Source: Clostridiales bacterium | GTDB taxonomy: Bacteria > Bacillota > Clostridia > Christensenellales > Aristaeellaceae | Direction: 5' to 3' | Assembly (NCBI GenBank): GCA_015056415.1 | Contig: SVGJ01000006.1 | Span: forward strand, 25,226 to 89,225 | DNA length: 64,000 bases | Shown here: piece after piece, positions 41,773 through 51,185 of the stretch | Layout: each line of letters begins with the position of its first letter | Position numbering within the stretch: the stretch's first letter is position 1 | Translations under genes and position numbers: made by a program | Notes under the pieces: generated by a model | The model's input: only the letters and a program-made list of their open reading frames with translations | What the model was told of the DNA's origin: nothing | The model's database searches: none

Positions 41773-42675
41773 ATGAAGAAGCTGCTTGCGCTCGCGTGTA
41801 CGCTGCTTCTTTTTGTATTCCCCGCGCAGGCGGAAATCCTCGCCAGTCAGACCCGTATCCCCCCGGCCTATGAGGTACCTGAATATGTGGAGCTGCTGCT
41901 GGAGGTGGCCCGTGCCGAGCTGGGCTACACCGAGGGCGACCGCGGCTATACCAAGTACGGCGAATGGGTGGGCGATCCCTGCACCCAGTGGTGTGCCGAA
42001 TACCTGTGCTGGTGCGTGGATCAGGTGGATCAGCGCCACGGCACGGAGCTGCTGCGCAAGGTCTACCCCATGTACTCCGGCAGCAACACCGGCAAAAACT
42101 GGTTCATCCAGCAGGGCCGCTACATCGTCCGCTGGGGCAACCTGGAAGGCTGGGGCTACCAGTGGCTCAAGGGCGAAAGCAGCTACATTTCCACCGGGGA
42201 TTACATCCCCCAGCCCGGCGACTGGGTCTTCTTCACCTGGGACAGCGACCGGGATACCGACCACGTAGCCATGGTGGAATACTGCACCATGGATCAGGAC
42301 GGCAACGTGCAGATCCACGTACTGGAGGGCAACGCACCCTCCGCCGTGCAGCGCAACGTCTACGACCTGACCTACACCCGCATCCTGGGCTACGGCACCG
42401 TGCATGATGTGGCGGATGTCACCATGCGCTATGGCAACACCGGCGTGAAGGTGCTGCAGCTGCAGGAAAAACTGGGATATCTGAACTATCTTGACCCCGC
42501 CAAGGCCGACGGAGTTTATGGTATCGCCACTGCGGACGCTGTCCGAGCCTTTCAGTATGACTGCGGCCTGAAGGAAAACGGCATCGCCAACATCAAAACC
42601 CAGCAGGCCATCAACCTGTCCGTGGACGAGGCCATCGACAACGACCCGCTCACCTGGACGGTCATCGACGAATAA
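41773..42675 (+). CDS. Secreted CHAP-like amidase with peptidoglycan-binding domain
   Basis: The 300-residue protein has a signal peptide (about residues 1-18). A CHAP/NlpC-like domain follows with the putative catalytic Cys in PCTQWCAEYLCW and His in TDHVAMVEY, the QPGDWVFFTWD segment and an internal ELGYTEGDRGYTKYGEW lead (about 30-200). A C-terminal peptidoglycan-binding unit (about 220-285) has NTGVKVLQLQEKLGYL and DGVYGIATADAVRAFQ. It is likely a wall hydrolase acting outside the cell. It follows sfsA after 13 bases. AAGGAGG at 41758-41764 supports the ATG. Confidence 0.85.
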   Translation: MKKLLALACTLLLFVFPAQAEILASQTRIPPAYEVPEYVELLLEVARAELGYTEGDRGYTKYGEWVGDPCTQWCAEYLCWCVDQVDQRHGTELLRKVYPMYSGSNTGKNWFIQQGRYIVRWGNLEGWGYQWLKGESSYISTGDYIPQPGDWVFFTWDSDRDTDHVAMVEYCTMDQDGNVQIHVLEGNAPSAVQRNVYDLTYTRILGYGTVHDVADVTMRYGNTGVKVLQLQEKLGYLNYLDPAKADGVYGIATADAVRAFQYDCGLKENGIANIKTQQAINLSVDEAIDNDPLTWTVIDE

Positions 42676-42699
42676 CGCCACCCAACAAGGAGGCTTCCT

Positions 42700-44319
42700 A
42701 TGGATCCCATTTATGTATTCGGCCATCGCAATCCCGACACGGACTCGGTGGTCTCCGCCATGGCCTACGCGGCCCTGAACAACGCCCTGGGCAACAGCGA
42801 GTACGTCGCCGCCCGCCTGGGCCACCTCAATGATGAGACTGCCTTTCTGCTGGATCGCTTCGGTTTCCAGCCACCGCTGTATATGACCACCGTCCGCACC
42901 CAGGTGCGGGATATCGATTTTGACCGTCCCCCCACCCTTTCCTCCGGCGTGGCGGTGAGCCGCGCGTGGGATGTGCTGCGGGAAAATGTGGGGCTTTCCG
43001 CCGTGCCTGTGACCGATGAGCACGGCTGCCTGTACGGCATGGTCACCGCCGGCGGCATGGCCGAGAAGGATATGGACTCCATCCAGCATCCCTTTATCGA
43101 TGCAGTGCCGGTGTTCAACCTGCTCTCTGCCCTGGAGGGCCTGATCATCAATGATGAGAGCGACGTGTTCGATTGCATCTCCGGCGATGTGATCATCGCT
43201 CTGCCCGGCGGGAGCGAGGGTGTTCGCGGCATCCGCGAGGGTAGCGTGGTCATCTGCGGCCACCAGGAGGACGTGGTGGAGCTGGCACTGGAAAAGCAGG
43301 CCAGCTGCGTCATTCTGTGCCAGACGGCCCTGGCGGAAAAATACCGGGGCGTTTCCAGCCGCACCTGCATCATCGCCACCCCCTGCGACGCCTACCGCGC
43401 CGTCCGTATGATCTACCAGGCCATCCCCGTGGGCCGCATTGCCCAGATCAAAAACATCGTCCACTTCCACCTGGATGATTACATCGACGACGTCCGCGAC
43501 GCCGTGCTGCAAAGCCGCTACCGCTCCTATCCCGTCCTTGACGAGCGCCAGAAGGTCGTCGGCACACTGAGCCGCTATCACCTGATCCGTCCCCGCCGCA
43601 AGCGCGTGGTGCTGGTGGATCACAACGAGCGCGCCCAGTCCGTGCAGGGGCTGGAGCAAGCGGAGATCATCGCCATTATCGACCATCACCGTCTGGCCGA
43701 TGTTCAGACGGGCAACCCCGTTTTTATGCGCAACGAGCCCATGGGCTCCACCACCACCATCGTGGCCACCATGTATCAGGAGCGCGGTCTGCTGCCCTCC
43801 CAGCGTCTGGCCGGTCTGATGGCCGCCGCTATCCTTTCCGACACGGTGATGTTCAAATCCCCCACCTGCACCAACCACGACCGCCGTATCGCCGAGCGTC
43901 TCGCGCGCATTGCCGGCATTGATCTGGAGGAGCTGGGCAAGGAGATCTTCTCCCTGGGCACCAGCGCCGGCAAAACGGTGGAGGAGCTTCTCTCCACCGA
44001 TTTCAAGGAGTTCCACATCGCCGGGCACACGCTGGGCATCGGCCAGATCACCTGCCTGGATACCGAAAGCGTCCTCTCCCGCCTGCCGGAGCTTCTCCCT
44101 GCCATGGAAAAGATGAAGCGCGATAAGGGATACGACCTGCAGCTGCTCATGCTTACCGATGTGCTGCGCGAGGGCACCGAGCTGATCTTCCTGGGCGACG
44201 GCGATGTGATCCGCATGGCCTTCAATGTCGGCGAGCTGCAGGATAACCACGTTTTCCTGCCCGGAGTGGTCAGCCGCAAGAAGCAGATCGTTCCCGCCCT
44301 TTCCCTGCTGTGGGGCTAA
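42700..44319 (+). CDS. ppaC: Manganese-dependent inorganic pyrophosphatase with CBS-DRTGG insert
   Basis: It hydrolyses pyrophosphate. The 539-residue family II enzyme begins with the HRNPDTDS motif and later shows IIDHHRLAD (the DHH motif), GSTTTIV, a SDTVMFKSPT metal segment and the C-terminal SRKKQIVP. Between about residues 70 and 300 it carries two CBS modules with a DRTGG domain between, which in studied enzymes bind AMP, ADP or diadenosine polyphosphates to regulate activity. Typical minimal enzymes are about 310 residues. The ATG at 42700 follows AAGGAGG. Confidence 0.95.
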   Translation: MDPIYVFGHRNPDTDSVVSAMAYAALNNALGNSEYVAARLGHLNDETAFLLDRFGFQPPLYMTTVRTQVRDIDFDRPPTLSSGVAVSRAWDVLRENVGLSAVPVTDEHGCLYGMVTAGGMAEKDMDSIQHPFIDAVPVFNLLSALEGLIINDESDVFDCISGDVIIALPGGSEGVRGIREGSVVICGHQEDVVELALEKQASCVILCQTALAEKYRGVSSRTCIIATPCDAYRAVRMIYQAIPVGRIAQIKNIVHFHLDDYIDDVRDAVLQSRYRSYPVLDERQKVVGTLSRYHLIRPRRKRVVLVDHNERAQSVQGLEQAEIIAIIDHHRLADVQTGNPVFMRNEPMGSTTTIVATMYQERGLLPSQRLAGLMAAAILSDTVMFKSPTCTNHDRRIAERLARIAGIDLEELGKEIFSLGTSAGKTVEELLSTDFKEFHIAGHTLGIGQITCLDTESVLSRLPELLPAMEKMKRDKGYDLQLLMLTDVLREGTELIFLGDGDVIRMAFNVGELQDNHVFLPGVVSRKKQIVPALSLLWG

Positions 44320-44345
44320 GACCAACCGAAAGTGAGGTGCATTTG

Positions 44346-45785
44346 ATGCGCTCTTTCTTCCGCCGCGCGGTGTGCGCGCTGCTCTGCCTGTTTCTGCTCG
44401 TCCCCTCCCTTGCCTTTGCCGGGGCGGACGTTTCCGGCATACAGTTTGACCTGCAGTTCGAAATGGATCCCAGTGCCTTCCCGCCCGAGCAGCAAAAGGT
44501 GATAACCGGCATTGCCGACCTGGTGAACATCACCACCCTGCAGGGCACGCTGGATCAATCCTACACAGGCTGCTTCGACCTGAATGCTCAGCTCATGCTC
44601 GACGGCCAGGAGGACACCCGTACCTCCCTGCGCGTTTACGGCACCGAATCCTGCTGGGGCGTTGAATCCAGCCTGCTGGGTAACGAGATGCTCACCGTTC
44701 ACCTGAACTCCATGCTGGAATTCGCCATGAAAGCGTACTACCATATGGAGATCCCCGTACAGCGGGCCGCGATCTTCATCTCGCCCTATGTCCACACCAG
44801 CGCCTTTGAGGCGTTGAGCAGCGCCTGGCGCAGCGTTATGCACGCCCAGGAGGGCGAACGCACCATTCCCCGGGAACAGGTGATGGCCCTGGCCGGCGAG
44901 CTGGCGGATATCGCCGCCAACGACCGTGCGCTCAGGGTATGGACGCAAGCCATCGCCCTGGAGGCCGGCTATAACGAGGACATCATGGACGCGCTGACCT
45001 CCCTGCCCGAATGGGCCGAGAGCTTTGTGGGGCCTGAGGGCATCCAGATCACCGTCATGGGCGCCACGGAAACCTGGCGTACCGGCGAGATCACGCTGTT
45101 CACCCGCACCGTGGAGGACACCGTGACTGCCTGGAGCGCCACCCTGCCTGTTACCACCAACGGCTATGAGCTGTCCGTTTTCTACAATGGCCAGCCCAAC
45201 GGCGAGCACACCCTCCGCGTGAATATCACCGATGAATACGAGGACTGCGTGCTGGATTGCACCGTGAAGGCCGAGAACATCCCCGACCTGACCTGCGAGG
45301 TGCCCATCTCCGCCCCCTTCTCCCTTTCGCTGGACATGGCCGGCAGCTTCCTGGAGGAGGATATGCGCCTGCGCTTCCGGGGCGAGGGCGAGAACGGCTT
45401 CTTCACCCTGAGCAAGCTCAACGCCCAAACCGGCGCGCCCCAGCTGACCCTTTCCGGCACGCTGAATCCCTACACACCCCAGGCTACGCCGGATTTCTCC
45501 ATGGCACAGCTGACCAAGGGGCAAAACCTGCTGGCCATCAACGATGAGGGACTGACCCGGCTGGTGACCAGCGTCGCCCCCTCCCTGGTGGATGGCGCCA
45601 TCCCCCTGCTGGTGCATATGCCCGCCTCCAGCGTGCAGAGCTTCCTCGACCTGATGACGGACAGCGGCTTGATCGATTTTGTGGTCAACGGCGGCGCCTC
45701 CATGTATGAGGAGGACTATGGCGAAGAATACTACGAAGAGGACTACGGCGACGGGGAATACTACGAAGAAGAATACTACGACTGA
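44346..45785 (+). CDS. Secreted protein of unknown function with acidic, tyrosine-rich tail
   Basis: The 479-residue protein has a signal peptide (about residues 1-25) and no other span. The main body is beta-rich with no motif I recognise. The final 25 residues consist almost entirely of Glu, Asp, Tyr and Gly in a repeating EEDYGEEYYEEDYG-type order, which might bind metal or basic partners. It starts 26 bases after the pyrophosphatase gene and probably shares its transcript. The ATG at 44346 follows GAGGTG. A terminator follows. Confidence 0.6.
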   Translation: MRSFFRRAVCALLCLFLLVPSLAFAGADVSGIQFDLQFEMDPSAFPPEQQKVITGIADLVNITTLQGTLDQSYTGCFDLNAQLMLDGQEDTRTSLRVYGTESCWGVESSLLGNEMLTVHLNSMLEFAMKAYYHMEIPVQRAAIFISPYVHTSAFEALSSAWRSVMHAQEGERTIPREQVMALAGELADIAANDRALRVWTQAIALEAGYNEDIMDALTSLPEWAESFVGPEGIQITVMGATETWRTGEITLFTRTVEDTVTAWSATLPVTTNGYELSVFYNGQPNGEHTLRVNITDEYEDCVLDCTVKAENIPDLTCEVPISAPFSLSLDMAGSFLEEDMRLRFRGEGENGFFTLSKLNAQTGAPQLTLSGTLNPYTPQATPDFSMAQLTKGQNLLAINDEGLTRLVTSVAPSLVDGAIPLLVHMPASSVQSFLDLMTDSGLIDFVVNGGASMYEEDYGEEYYEEDYGDGEYYEEEYYD

Positions 45786-45794
45786 CCCACATCC

Positions 45795-45822
45795 GCGCGT
45801 CTCGCAAAGGGGCGCGCTTTTT
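45795..45822 (+). terminator. Intrinsic terminator after the acidic-tail protein gene
   Basis: GCGCGTCTC pairs with GGGGCGCGC (two G-U pairs) around GCAAA, followed by TTTTT. Confidence 0.8.
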
Positions 45823-45846
45823 CACACAATGTTCAATCGCATGCTA

Positions 45847-45875
45847 TTGACAGTGTGCTGACGATTCGATATACT
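45847..45875 (+). promoter_or_regulatory. Promoter and possible operator for the MarR/ABC operon
   Basis: TTGACA (45847-45852) and TATACT (45870-45875) with 17-base spacing. The region 45866-45891 contains an imperfect inverted repeat (TTCGATAT and ATATGAA) that could be the MarR operator. The operator is a weak inference. Confidence 0.7.
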
Positions 45876-45904
45876 TGTCTTCAGCATATGAAAGGAGCCA
45901 GATT

Positions 45905-46351
45905 ATGAGCGAACCTGACCAGGGCTTCGGATTATATATCAAACGGATATCCGACCTGCTGGGCAAGTATGCCAACCGCAACCTGCAAAGCCACAACCTG
46001 ACGGTCAGCCAGGTGCATATGCTGATGCACATGGCCGGCGAAAAGCGGCCCTCCTACTCCCTCAAGGAGCTGGAGACTCGCTTCCGGGTGGCCCAGTCCA
46101 CCATGGCCGGTCTTGCCAGCCGCCTGGAGCGCAAGGGACTGGTGGAAAGCCTATCCGATCCCGACGACAAGCGTGTGAAGCGCCTGCGCCTGACGGAAGC
46201 CGGCCACGCCGTGTGCCAGGCCGCCATCTGCCACATCCACGAAACCGAGGACAGGCTGACCGCCTGCCTGACCCCGCAGGAGCGCAGCCAGCTGTTATCC
46301 CTGCTCCGCCGCGTGTACGAGGCCAACAAAGAACCATCTCAGAAAGGATGA
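45905..46351 (+). CDS. MarR-family transcriptional regulator
   Basis: The 148-residue protein has the MarR layout: N-terminal dimer helix, winged helix with SYSLKELETRFRVAQSTMAGLASRLERKGLVE (cited as RVAQSTMAGLASRLERKG) and the wing SDPDDKRVKRLRLTEAG, then a C-terminal dimer helix. It is placed nine bases before the two ABC-exporter genes, and very likely represses them until a drug or toxic ligand binds. The ATG at 45905 follows AAAGGAG. Confidence 0.93.
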   Translation: MSEPDQGFGLYIKRISDLLGKYANRNLQSHNLTVSQVHMLMHMAGEKRPSYSLKELETRFRVAQSTMAGLASRLERKGLVESLSDPDDKRVKRLRLTEAGHAVCQAAICHIHETEDRLTACLTPQERSQLLSLLRRVYEANKEPSQKG

Positions 46352-46360
46352 TCTCAACCT

Positions 46361-48130
46361 ATGCTGAAGACCCTGATGAGGCAGATCAAGGAATACCGGA
46401 CTGTCTCCATCCTCACGCCCACCTTCGCCGCCCTGGAGGTGTTCATGGAGGTGCTGATCCCCTTCACCACCGCCGCGCTGATCGATAAGGGCGTCCAGGC
46501 CGGCAATATGACCGAAATCCTCAAGTACGGCCTGTATATGATCCTCCTGGCCTTCCTGAGCCTGTTTTTCGGCGTAGCCGCCGCGAAAACGGCCGCCAAG
46601 GCCTCGGCCGGCTTCGCGTATAATCTGCGTGAAGCCCTGTATGATACGGTGCAGACCTTCTCCTTCTCCAATATCGATAAGTTCTCCACCGCCGGTCTGA
46701 TCACCCGTATGACCACCGATGTAAGCAACATTCAGAATGCCTTCCAGATGATCCTGCGCATCGCCGTCCGCGCCCCGCTGACGATGATCTGCTCCATGGT
46801 GATGTGCTTTGTGATCAATCACGAATTGAGCCTGATCTTCCTGGCGGCGCTGATGGTGCTGGCAGTGGTACTGTTCAGCATCATCCACGTTGTGTCCAGG
46901 CTGTTCAGCCAGGTCTTCAAAAAATACGACGCGCTGAACGCCTCCGTGCAGGAGAACGTTTCCGCCATTCGCGTGGTGAAGGCCTTTGTCCGCGAGGATC
47001 ACGAGATCGGCAAGTTCTCCAAGGCTGCCGGGGCCGTATACAAGCTCTTCGTCAAGGCGGAAAGCATCATCGCGCTCAACGGCCCAGCCATGCAGCTGAT
47101 CGTTTATGGCTGCATCATCGCGCTGAGCTGGTTCGGCGCGCGGTTCATCGTGGCCGGCAATCTTTCAACGGGCGAACTGACCTCTCTGTTCAGCTATGTG
47201 ATGAGCACCCTGATGTCCCTGATGATGCTCTCGATGATCTTCGTGATGCTGACCATGTCCACCGCCTCCGGCCAGCGCATCTGCGAGGTCCTGCACGAGC
47301 AGCCCGACATCGTCAACCCCGAGGAGCCCGTGATGGAGGTCGAGGACGGCTCCATCGATTTCAACCACGCCTTCTTCTCCTATCACAAAGGCAGCGGCGA
47401 GGACGCGCTCAAGGACATTGACCTGCACATCAAATCCGGCGAGACCATCGGCATCATCGGCGGCACAGGCTGCGGCAAATCCTCGCTGGTGAACCTGATC
47501 AGCCGCCTTTACGATGTGAAGAGCGGATCGGTATGCGTGGGCGGCAAGGATGTGCGCGAGTACGACCTGGAGACCCTGCGCAACCAGGTTGCCGTGGTGC
47601 TGCAGAAGAACGTGCTCTTCTCCGGTACGATCCTGGAGAACCTACGCTGGGGCAAGGAGGACGCCACCGAAGAGGAATGCCGCGAGGTGTGCATCCAGGC
47701 CTGCGCCGACGAATTCATCGAGCGCATGCCCGATAAATACAACACCTGGATCGAGCAGGGCGGCGCCAACGTTTCCGGCGGCCAGAAGCAGCGCCTGTGC
47801 ATCGCACGCGCCCTGCTGAAGAAGCCTAAGGTGCTCATCCTGGACGATTCCACCTCCGCCGTGGATACCGCCACCGACGCCCGGATCCGCCAGGCCTTCG
47901 CCCACAAGATCCCCGGCACTACCAAGATCATCATCGCCCAGCGCGTTGCCTCGGTGGAGCATGCCGACCGCATCATCGTGATGGAAAACGGCTGCATCGA
48001 CGCCTTCGATACCCACGAGAACCTGCTTGAATCCAACGAGATCTATCGCGAGATCTACGAGACCCAGACCCAGGGCAGCGGCGACTTTGACGAGCCCACG
48101 CCCGACACGGAAGGAGGCGAAGCCAAATGA
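46361..48130 (+). CDS. Heterodimeric ABC exporter subunit A (degenerate site)
   Basis: The 589-residue half-transporter has six membrane spans (residues about 15-300) and an ATPase domain. It has Walker A GGTGCGKSS, signature VSGGQKQRL and Walker B VLILDDSTSAVD. The residue after Walker B is Asp in place of catalytic Glu, the known sign of the degenerate site in heterodimeric multidrug exporters. It pairs with the next gene, which has the normal Glu. Its end overlaps the partner start as ATGA. The substrate is not indicated; export of a toxic compound is likely from the MarR partner. Confidence 0.94.
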   Translation: MLKTLMRQIKEYRTVSILTPTFAALEVFMEVLIPFTTAALIDKGVQAGNMTEILKYGLYMILLAFLSLFFGVAAAKTAAKASAGFAYNLREALYDTVQTFSFSNIDKFSTAGLITRMTTDVSNIQNAFQMILRIAVRAPLTMICSMVMCFVINHELSLIFLAALMVLAVVLFSIIHVVSRLFSQVFKKYDALNASVQENVSAIRVVKAFVREDHEIGKFSKAAGAVYKLFVKAESIIALNGPAMQLIVYGCIIALSWFGARFIVAGNLSTGELTSLFSYVMSTLMSLMMLSMIFVMLTMSTASGQRICEVLHEQPDIVNPEEPVMEVEDGSIDFNHAFFSYHKGSGEDALKDIDLHIKSGETIGIIGGTGCGKSSLVNLISRLYDVKSGSVCVGGKDVREYDLETLRNQVAVVLQKNVLFSGTILENLRWGKEDATEEECREVCIQACADEFIERMPDKYNTWIEQGGANVSGGQKQRLCIARALLKKPKVLILDDSTSAVDTATDARIRQAFAHKIPGTTKIIIAQRVASVEHADRIIVMENGCIDAFDTHENLLESNEIYREIYETQTQGSGDFDEPTPDTEGGEAK

Positions 48131-50046
48131 TGAGAGGTCCCGGTCCCCGTGGTCGCGGCCCCATGATGCCCAAGGGTTCCTTCAAGGGCCAGGGTAAGAT
48201 CCTCCTGCGCCTGATGAAGATCGTCATGGCCAAGTACAAGTGGCACTTCATTGCCGTTACGGCGCTGATCATCATCTCGGTACTTTCCGCCCTGCAGGGC
48301 ACCCTGTTCACCAAGACCCTGATCGACGACTACATCACCCCCATGCTGAAGGCCCAGGCTGACGGCATCGCGCCCGACTTTGCTCCCCTGGCTGCCGCTA
48401 TCGGCCGCCTGGCGGTGTTCCTGGTCATCGCGCTGCTCAGCTCCTATGGCTACAACCGTATTATGGTCAACGTCAGCCAGGGCAGTATGCTCCATATCCG
48501 CACCCAGCTTTTCTCCACCATGGAGAAGCTCCCCATCAAGTATTTTGATACCCATGCCCACGGCGACATCATGTCCGTCTACACCAACGACGTGGATACC
48601 CTGCGCCAGCTGATCGGCAATACACTGCCCCAGGTGATCAACTCCGGCATCACCATCGTTTCCACCTTTGTGAGCATGATCACCCTTTCCTTCCCGCTGA
48701 CGCTGCTCTCCCTGATGATGATCGCCGTGATGATGGTCACCGCGGGCAAGTTCTCCGGCAAGGCCGGCAGCTACTTCGTTGAGCAGCAGAAGAACCTGGG
48801 CATCGTGAACGGCTACATCGAGGAGATGATGGAGGGCCAGAAGGTGGTCAAGGTCTTCTGCCACGAGGATCAGGCCAGCGAGAAATTCCGCCTCCTCAAC
48901 GGCGAGCTGCGCTCCGCCGCGCAAAATGCCAACTCCTTCGCTAACCAGCTCGGCCCCATCAATAACAACCTGGGTCACATCAGCTATGTGCTGATCGCCG
49001 TCGCCGGCGCGGCCATGGCACTTTCCGGCTGGAACATGACCCTGGGCAACCTGGTCACCTTCCTGACGCTGAACAAGAACTTTACCCAGCCCGTCACCCA
49101 GATCGCCCAGCTGCTGAACTCCATCGTTATGGCCATGGCCGGCGCCAACCGTGTCTTCAACATGATGGATGAAGAGCCCGAGACGGACGAAGGCTATGTG
49201 GAGCTGGTCAACGCCGTGGAAAATACCGACGGCACCATCTCCGAAACCACCGAACGCACCCACCTGTGGGCCTGGAAGCACCCCCACCAGGATGGAACCG
49301 TCACCTACAAGAAGCTGGAAGGCGGCGTCACCTTCGACGATGTGGACTTCGGCTATACCGAGGAAAAAACCGTCCTGCACAACATCACCATGTATGCCAT
49401 GCCGGGCCAGAAGATCGCCTTTGTGGGCGGCACCGGCGCCGGTAAAACCACCATCACCAACCTGATCAACCGCTTTTACGACATTCAGGACGGCAAGATC
49501 CGCTATGATGACATCAACATCAACAAGATCAAGAAAGCCGACCTGCGCCGTTCCCTGGGCATGGTGCTGCAGGATACGCACCTGTTCACCGGCACCGTGC
49601 TGGACAACATCCGCTACGGCCGCCTGGACGCCACCGATGAGGAGTGCATCGCCGCCGCCAAGCTGGCCAATGCCGACGCCTTCATCCGCCGCCTGGAGGA
49701 TGGCTACAACACCATGCTCACCGGCGATGGCGCGAACCTCTCCCAGGGACAGCGTCAGCTGCTGGCCATTGCCCGCGCCGCTGTGGCCGATCCTCCTGCC
49801 CTGATCCTGGATGAGGCGACCTCCTCCATCGATACCCGCACCGAGACCCAGGTGCAGCAGGGCATGGACGCCCTGATGAAGGGCCGCACCACCTTCGTGA
49901 TCGCCCACCGCCTCTCCACCGTGCGCAACTCCGATTGCATCATGGTGCTGGAGCAGGGCCGCATCATCGAGCGTGGCACCCACGACCAGCTCATCGACCT
50001 GCAGGGCAAATACTACCAGCTCTACACCGGCAACGCGATCGCCTGA
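48127..50046 (+). CDS. Heterodimeric ABC exporter subunit B (catalytic site)
   Basis: The 639-residue half-transporter has an extended Gly/Pro/Arg-rich N terminus (MMRGPGPRGRG), six spans, and an ATPase domain with Walker A GGTGAGKTT, signature LSQGQRQ (SQGQ replaces the usual SGGQ) and Walker B ALILDEATSSID with the catalytic Glu. The region between spans and ATPase holds a longer than usual insertion (about residues 350-395, TERTHLWAWKHPHQDG). It is translationally coupled to subunit A. A TmrAB/BmrCD-like heterodimer is the closest known type. Confidence 0.94.
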   Translation: MMRGPGPRGRGPMMPKGSFKGQGKILLRLMKIVMAKYKWHFIAVTALIIISVLSALQGTLFTKTLIDDYITPMLKAQADGIAPDFAPLAAAIGRLAVFLVIALLSSYGYNRIMVNVSQGSMLHIRTQLFSTMEKLPIKYFDTHAHGDIMSVYTNDVDTLRQLIGNTLPQVINSGITIVSTFVSMITLSFPLTLLSLMMIAVMMVTAGKFSGKAGSYFVEQQKNLGIVNGYIEEMMEGQKVVKVFCHEDQASEKFRLLNGELRSAAQNANSFANQLGPINNNLGHISYVLIAVAGAAMALSGWNMTLGNLVTFLTLNKNFTQPVTQIAQLLNSIVMAMAGANRVFNMMDEEPETDEGYVELVNAVENTDGTISETTERTHLWAWKHPHQDGTVTYKKLEGGVTFDDVDFGYTEEKTVLHNITMYAMPGQKIAFVGGTGAGKTTITNLINRFYDIQDGKIRYDDININKIKKADLRRSLGMVLQDTHLFTGTVLDNIRYGRLDATDEECIAAAKLANADAFIRRLEDGYNTMLTGDGANLSQGQRQLLAIARAAVADPPALILDEATSSIDTRTETQVQQGMDALMKGRTTFVIAHRLSTVRNSDCIMVLEQGRIIERGTHDQLIDLQGKYYQLYTGNAIA

Positions 50047-50104
50047 TGAAGCCGCGCCTGTTGCCAACTTTATCACCGTTTTTGTCAAAGAATTCGCAAA
50101 CCTC

Positions 50105-50133
50105 TTTTCATCCAGCAAGAGTTGTGCTATAAT
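50105..50133 (+). promoter_or_regulatory. Promoter for fba
   Basis: TTTTCA (50105-50110) and TATAAT (50128-50133) with a 17-base spacer. Confidence 0.65.
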
Positions 50134-50164
50134 GATGTAGAATTCGCAAAGGAGGGTTTTTCCA

Positions 50165-51100
50165 ATGGCGATCGTTACTACGAAGGAAATGTTCAAGAAG
50201 GCTTACGAAGGCGGCTATGCCGTCGGCGCTTTCAACGTCAACAACATGGAGATCATCCAGGGCATCACCGAGGCCGCCGGCGAGTTGAAGGCTCCCGTCA
50301 TCCTGCAGGTGTCCAAGGGCGCTCGCTCCTATGCCAACCACACCTACCTGGTCAAGCTGGTGGAAGCCGCTGCCAAGGAGAATGACATCCCGATCGCTCT
50401 GCACCTGGATCACGGTGATTCTTTCGAGCTGTGCAAGAGCTGCATCGACGGCGGCTTTACCTCCGTCATGATCGACGCTTCCTCCAAGCCCTTTGCCGAG
50501 AACATCGAGCTGACCCGCAAGGTCGTGGAATATGCTCATGATCACGGCGCTGTGGTCGAGGCTGAGCTGGGCACCCTGGCCGGTGTGGAAGACGACGTGG
50601 TCGTCGAGCACGGCGCTGAGATGTTCACCCGCCCCGAAGAGGTGGAAGAGTTCGTGTCCAAGACCGGCTGCGACTCCCTGGCCATCGCCATCGGCACCTC
50701 TCACGGCGCTTACAAGTTCAAGCCCGGCACCAAGCCCCAGCTCCGCTTCGACGTGCTGGAAGAGTGCGCCAAGCGTCTGCCCGGCTTCCCCATCGTTCTG
50801 CACGGTGCTTCCTCTGTGCCCCAGAACTTCGTGGAGGAGATCAACAAGTTCGGCGGCAACATGCCCGGCGCCATCGGCATCCCCGAGGAGCAGCTGGCTC
50901 AGGCTGCCAAGCTGGCCGTGTGCAAGATCAACATCGACTCCGACATCCGTCTGGCCATGACCGCCTCTGTGCGTAAGTACCTGTCCGAGCATCCCGACCA
51001 CTTCGATCCCCGTCAGTGGCTGAAGCCCGCTCGCGACGCTGTGAAGGCCATGGTCACTCACAAGATCGTGAACGTGCTGGGCTGCAACGGCAAGGCCTAA
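50165..51100 (+). CDS. fba: Class II fructose-bisphosphate aldolase
   Basis: It cleaves fructose-1,6-bisphosphate to the triose phosphates used by tpiA. The 311-residue protein has the zinc-ligand motif ALHLDHGD, EAELGTLAGVEDDV, the IAIGTSHGAYKF and VLHGASSVP loops and the KINIDSDIRLAM segment, all of the class II FbaA type. It has its own promoter and a strong terminator. Like pgk and tpiA, it uses highly biased codons, suggesting abundance. Confidence 0.97.
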   Translation: MAIVTTKEMFKKAYEGGYAVGAFNVNNMEIIQGITEAAGELKAPVILQVSKGARSYANHTYLVKLVEAAAKENDIPIALHLDHGDSFELCKSCIDGGFTSVMIDASSKPFAENIELTRKVVEYAHDHGAVVEAELGTLAGVEDDVVVEHGAEMFTRPEEVEEFVSKTGCDSLAIAIGTSHGAYKFKPGTKPQLRFDVLEECAKRLPGFPIVLHGASSVPQNFVEEINKFGGNMPGAIGIPEEQLAQAAKLAVCKINIDSDIRLAMTASVRKYLSEHPDHFDPRQWLKPARDAVKAMVTHKIVNVLGCNGKA

Positions 51101-51116
51101 GCTCATATCCGCAATC

Positions 51117-51150
51117 AAAAAGATGGCTTCATAAGAAGCCATCTTTTTTT
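51117..51150 (+). terminator. Intrinsic terminator of fba
   Basis: AAAAAGATGGCTTC and GAAGCCATCTTTTT pair perfectly over 14 bases around ATAA. Confidence 0.92.
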
Positions 51151-51185
51151 GAATCCCCGCAAGCAACAGCCTGCGGGGATCTTGC

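Noticed and set aside
41773..42675. CHAP-like protein as a phage lysin
   Set aside because: It has a signal peptide and wall-binding domain typical of housekeeping hydrolases and no phage genes nearby.
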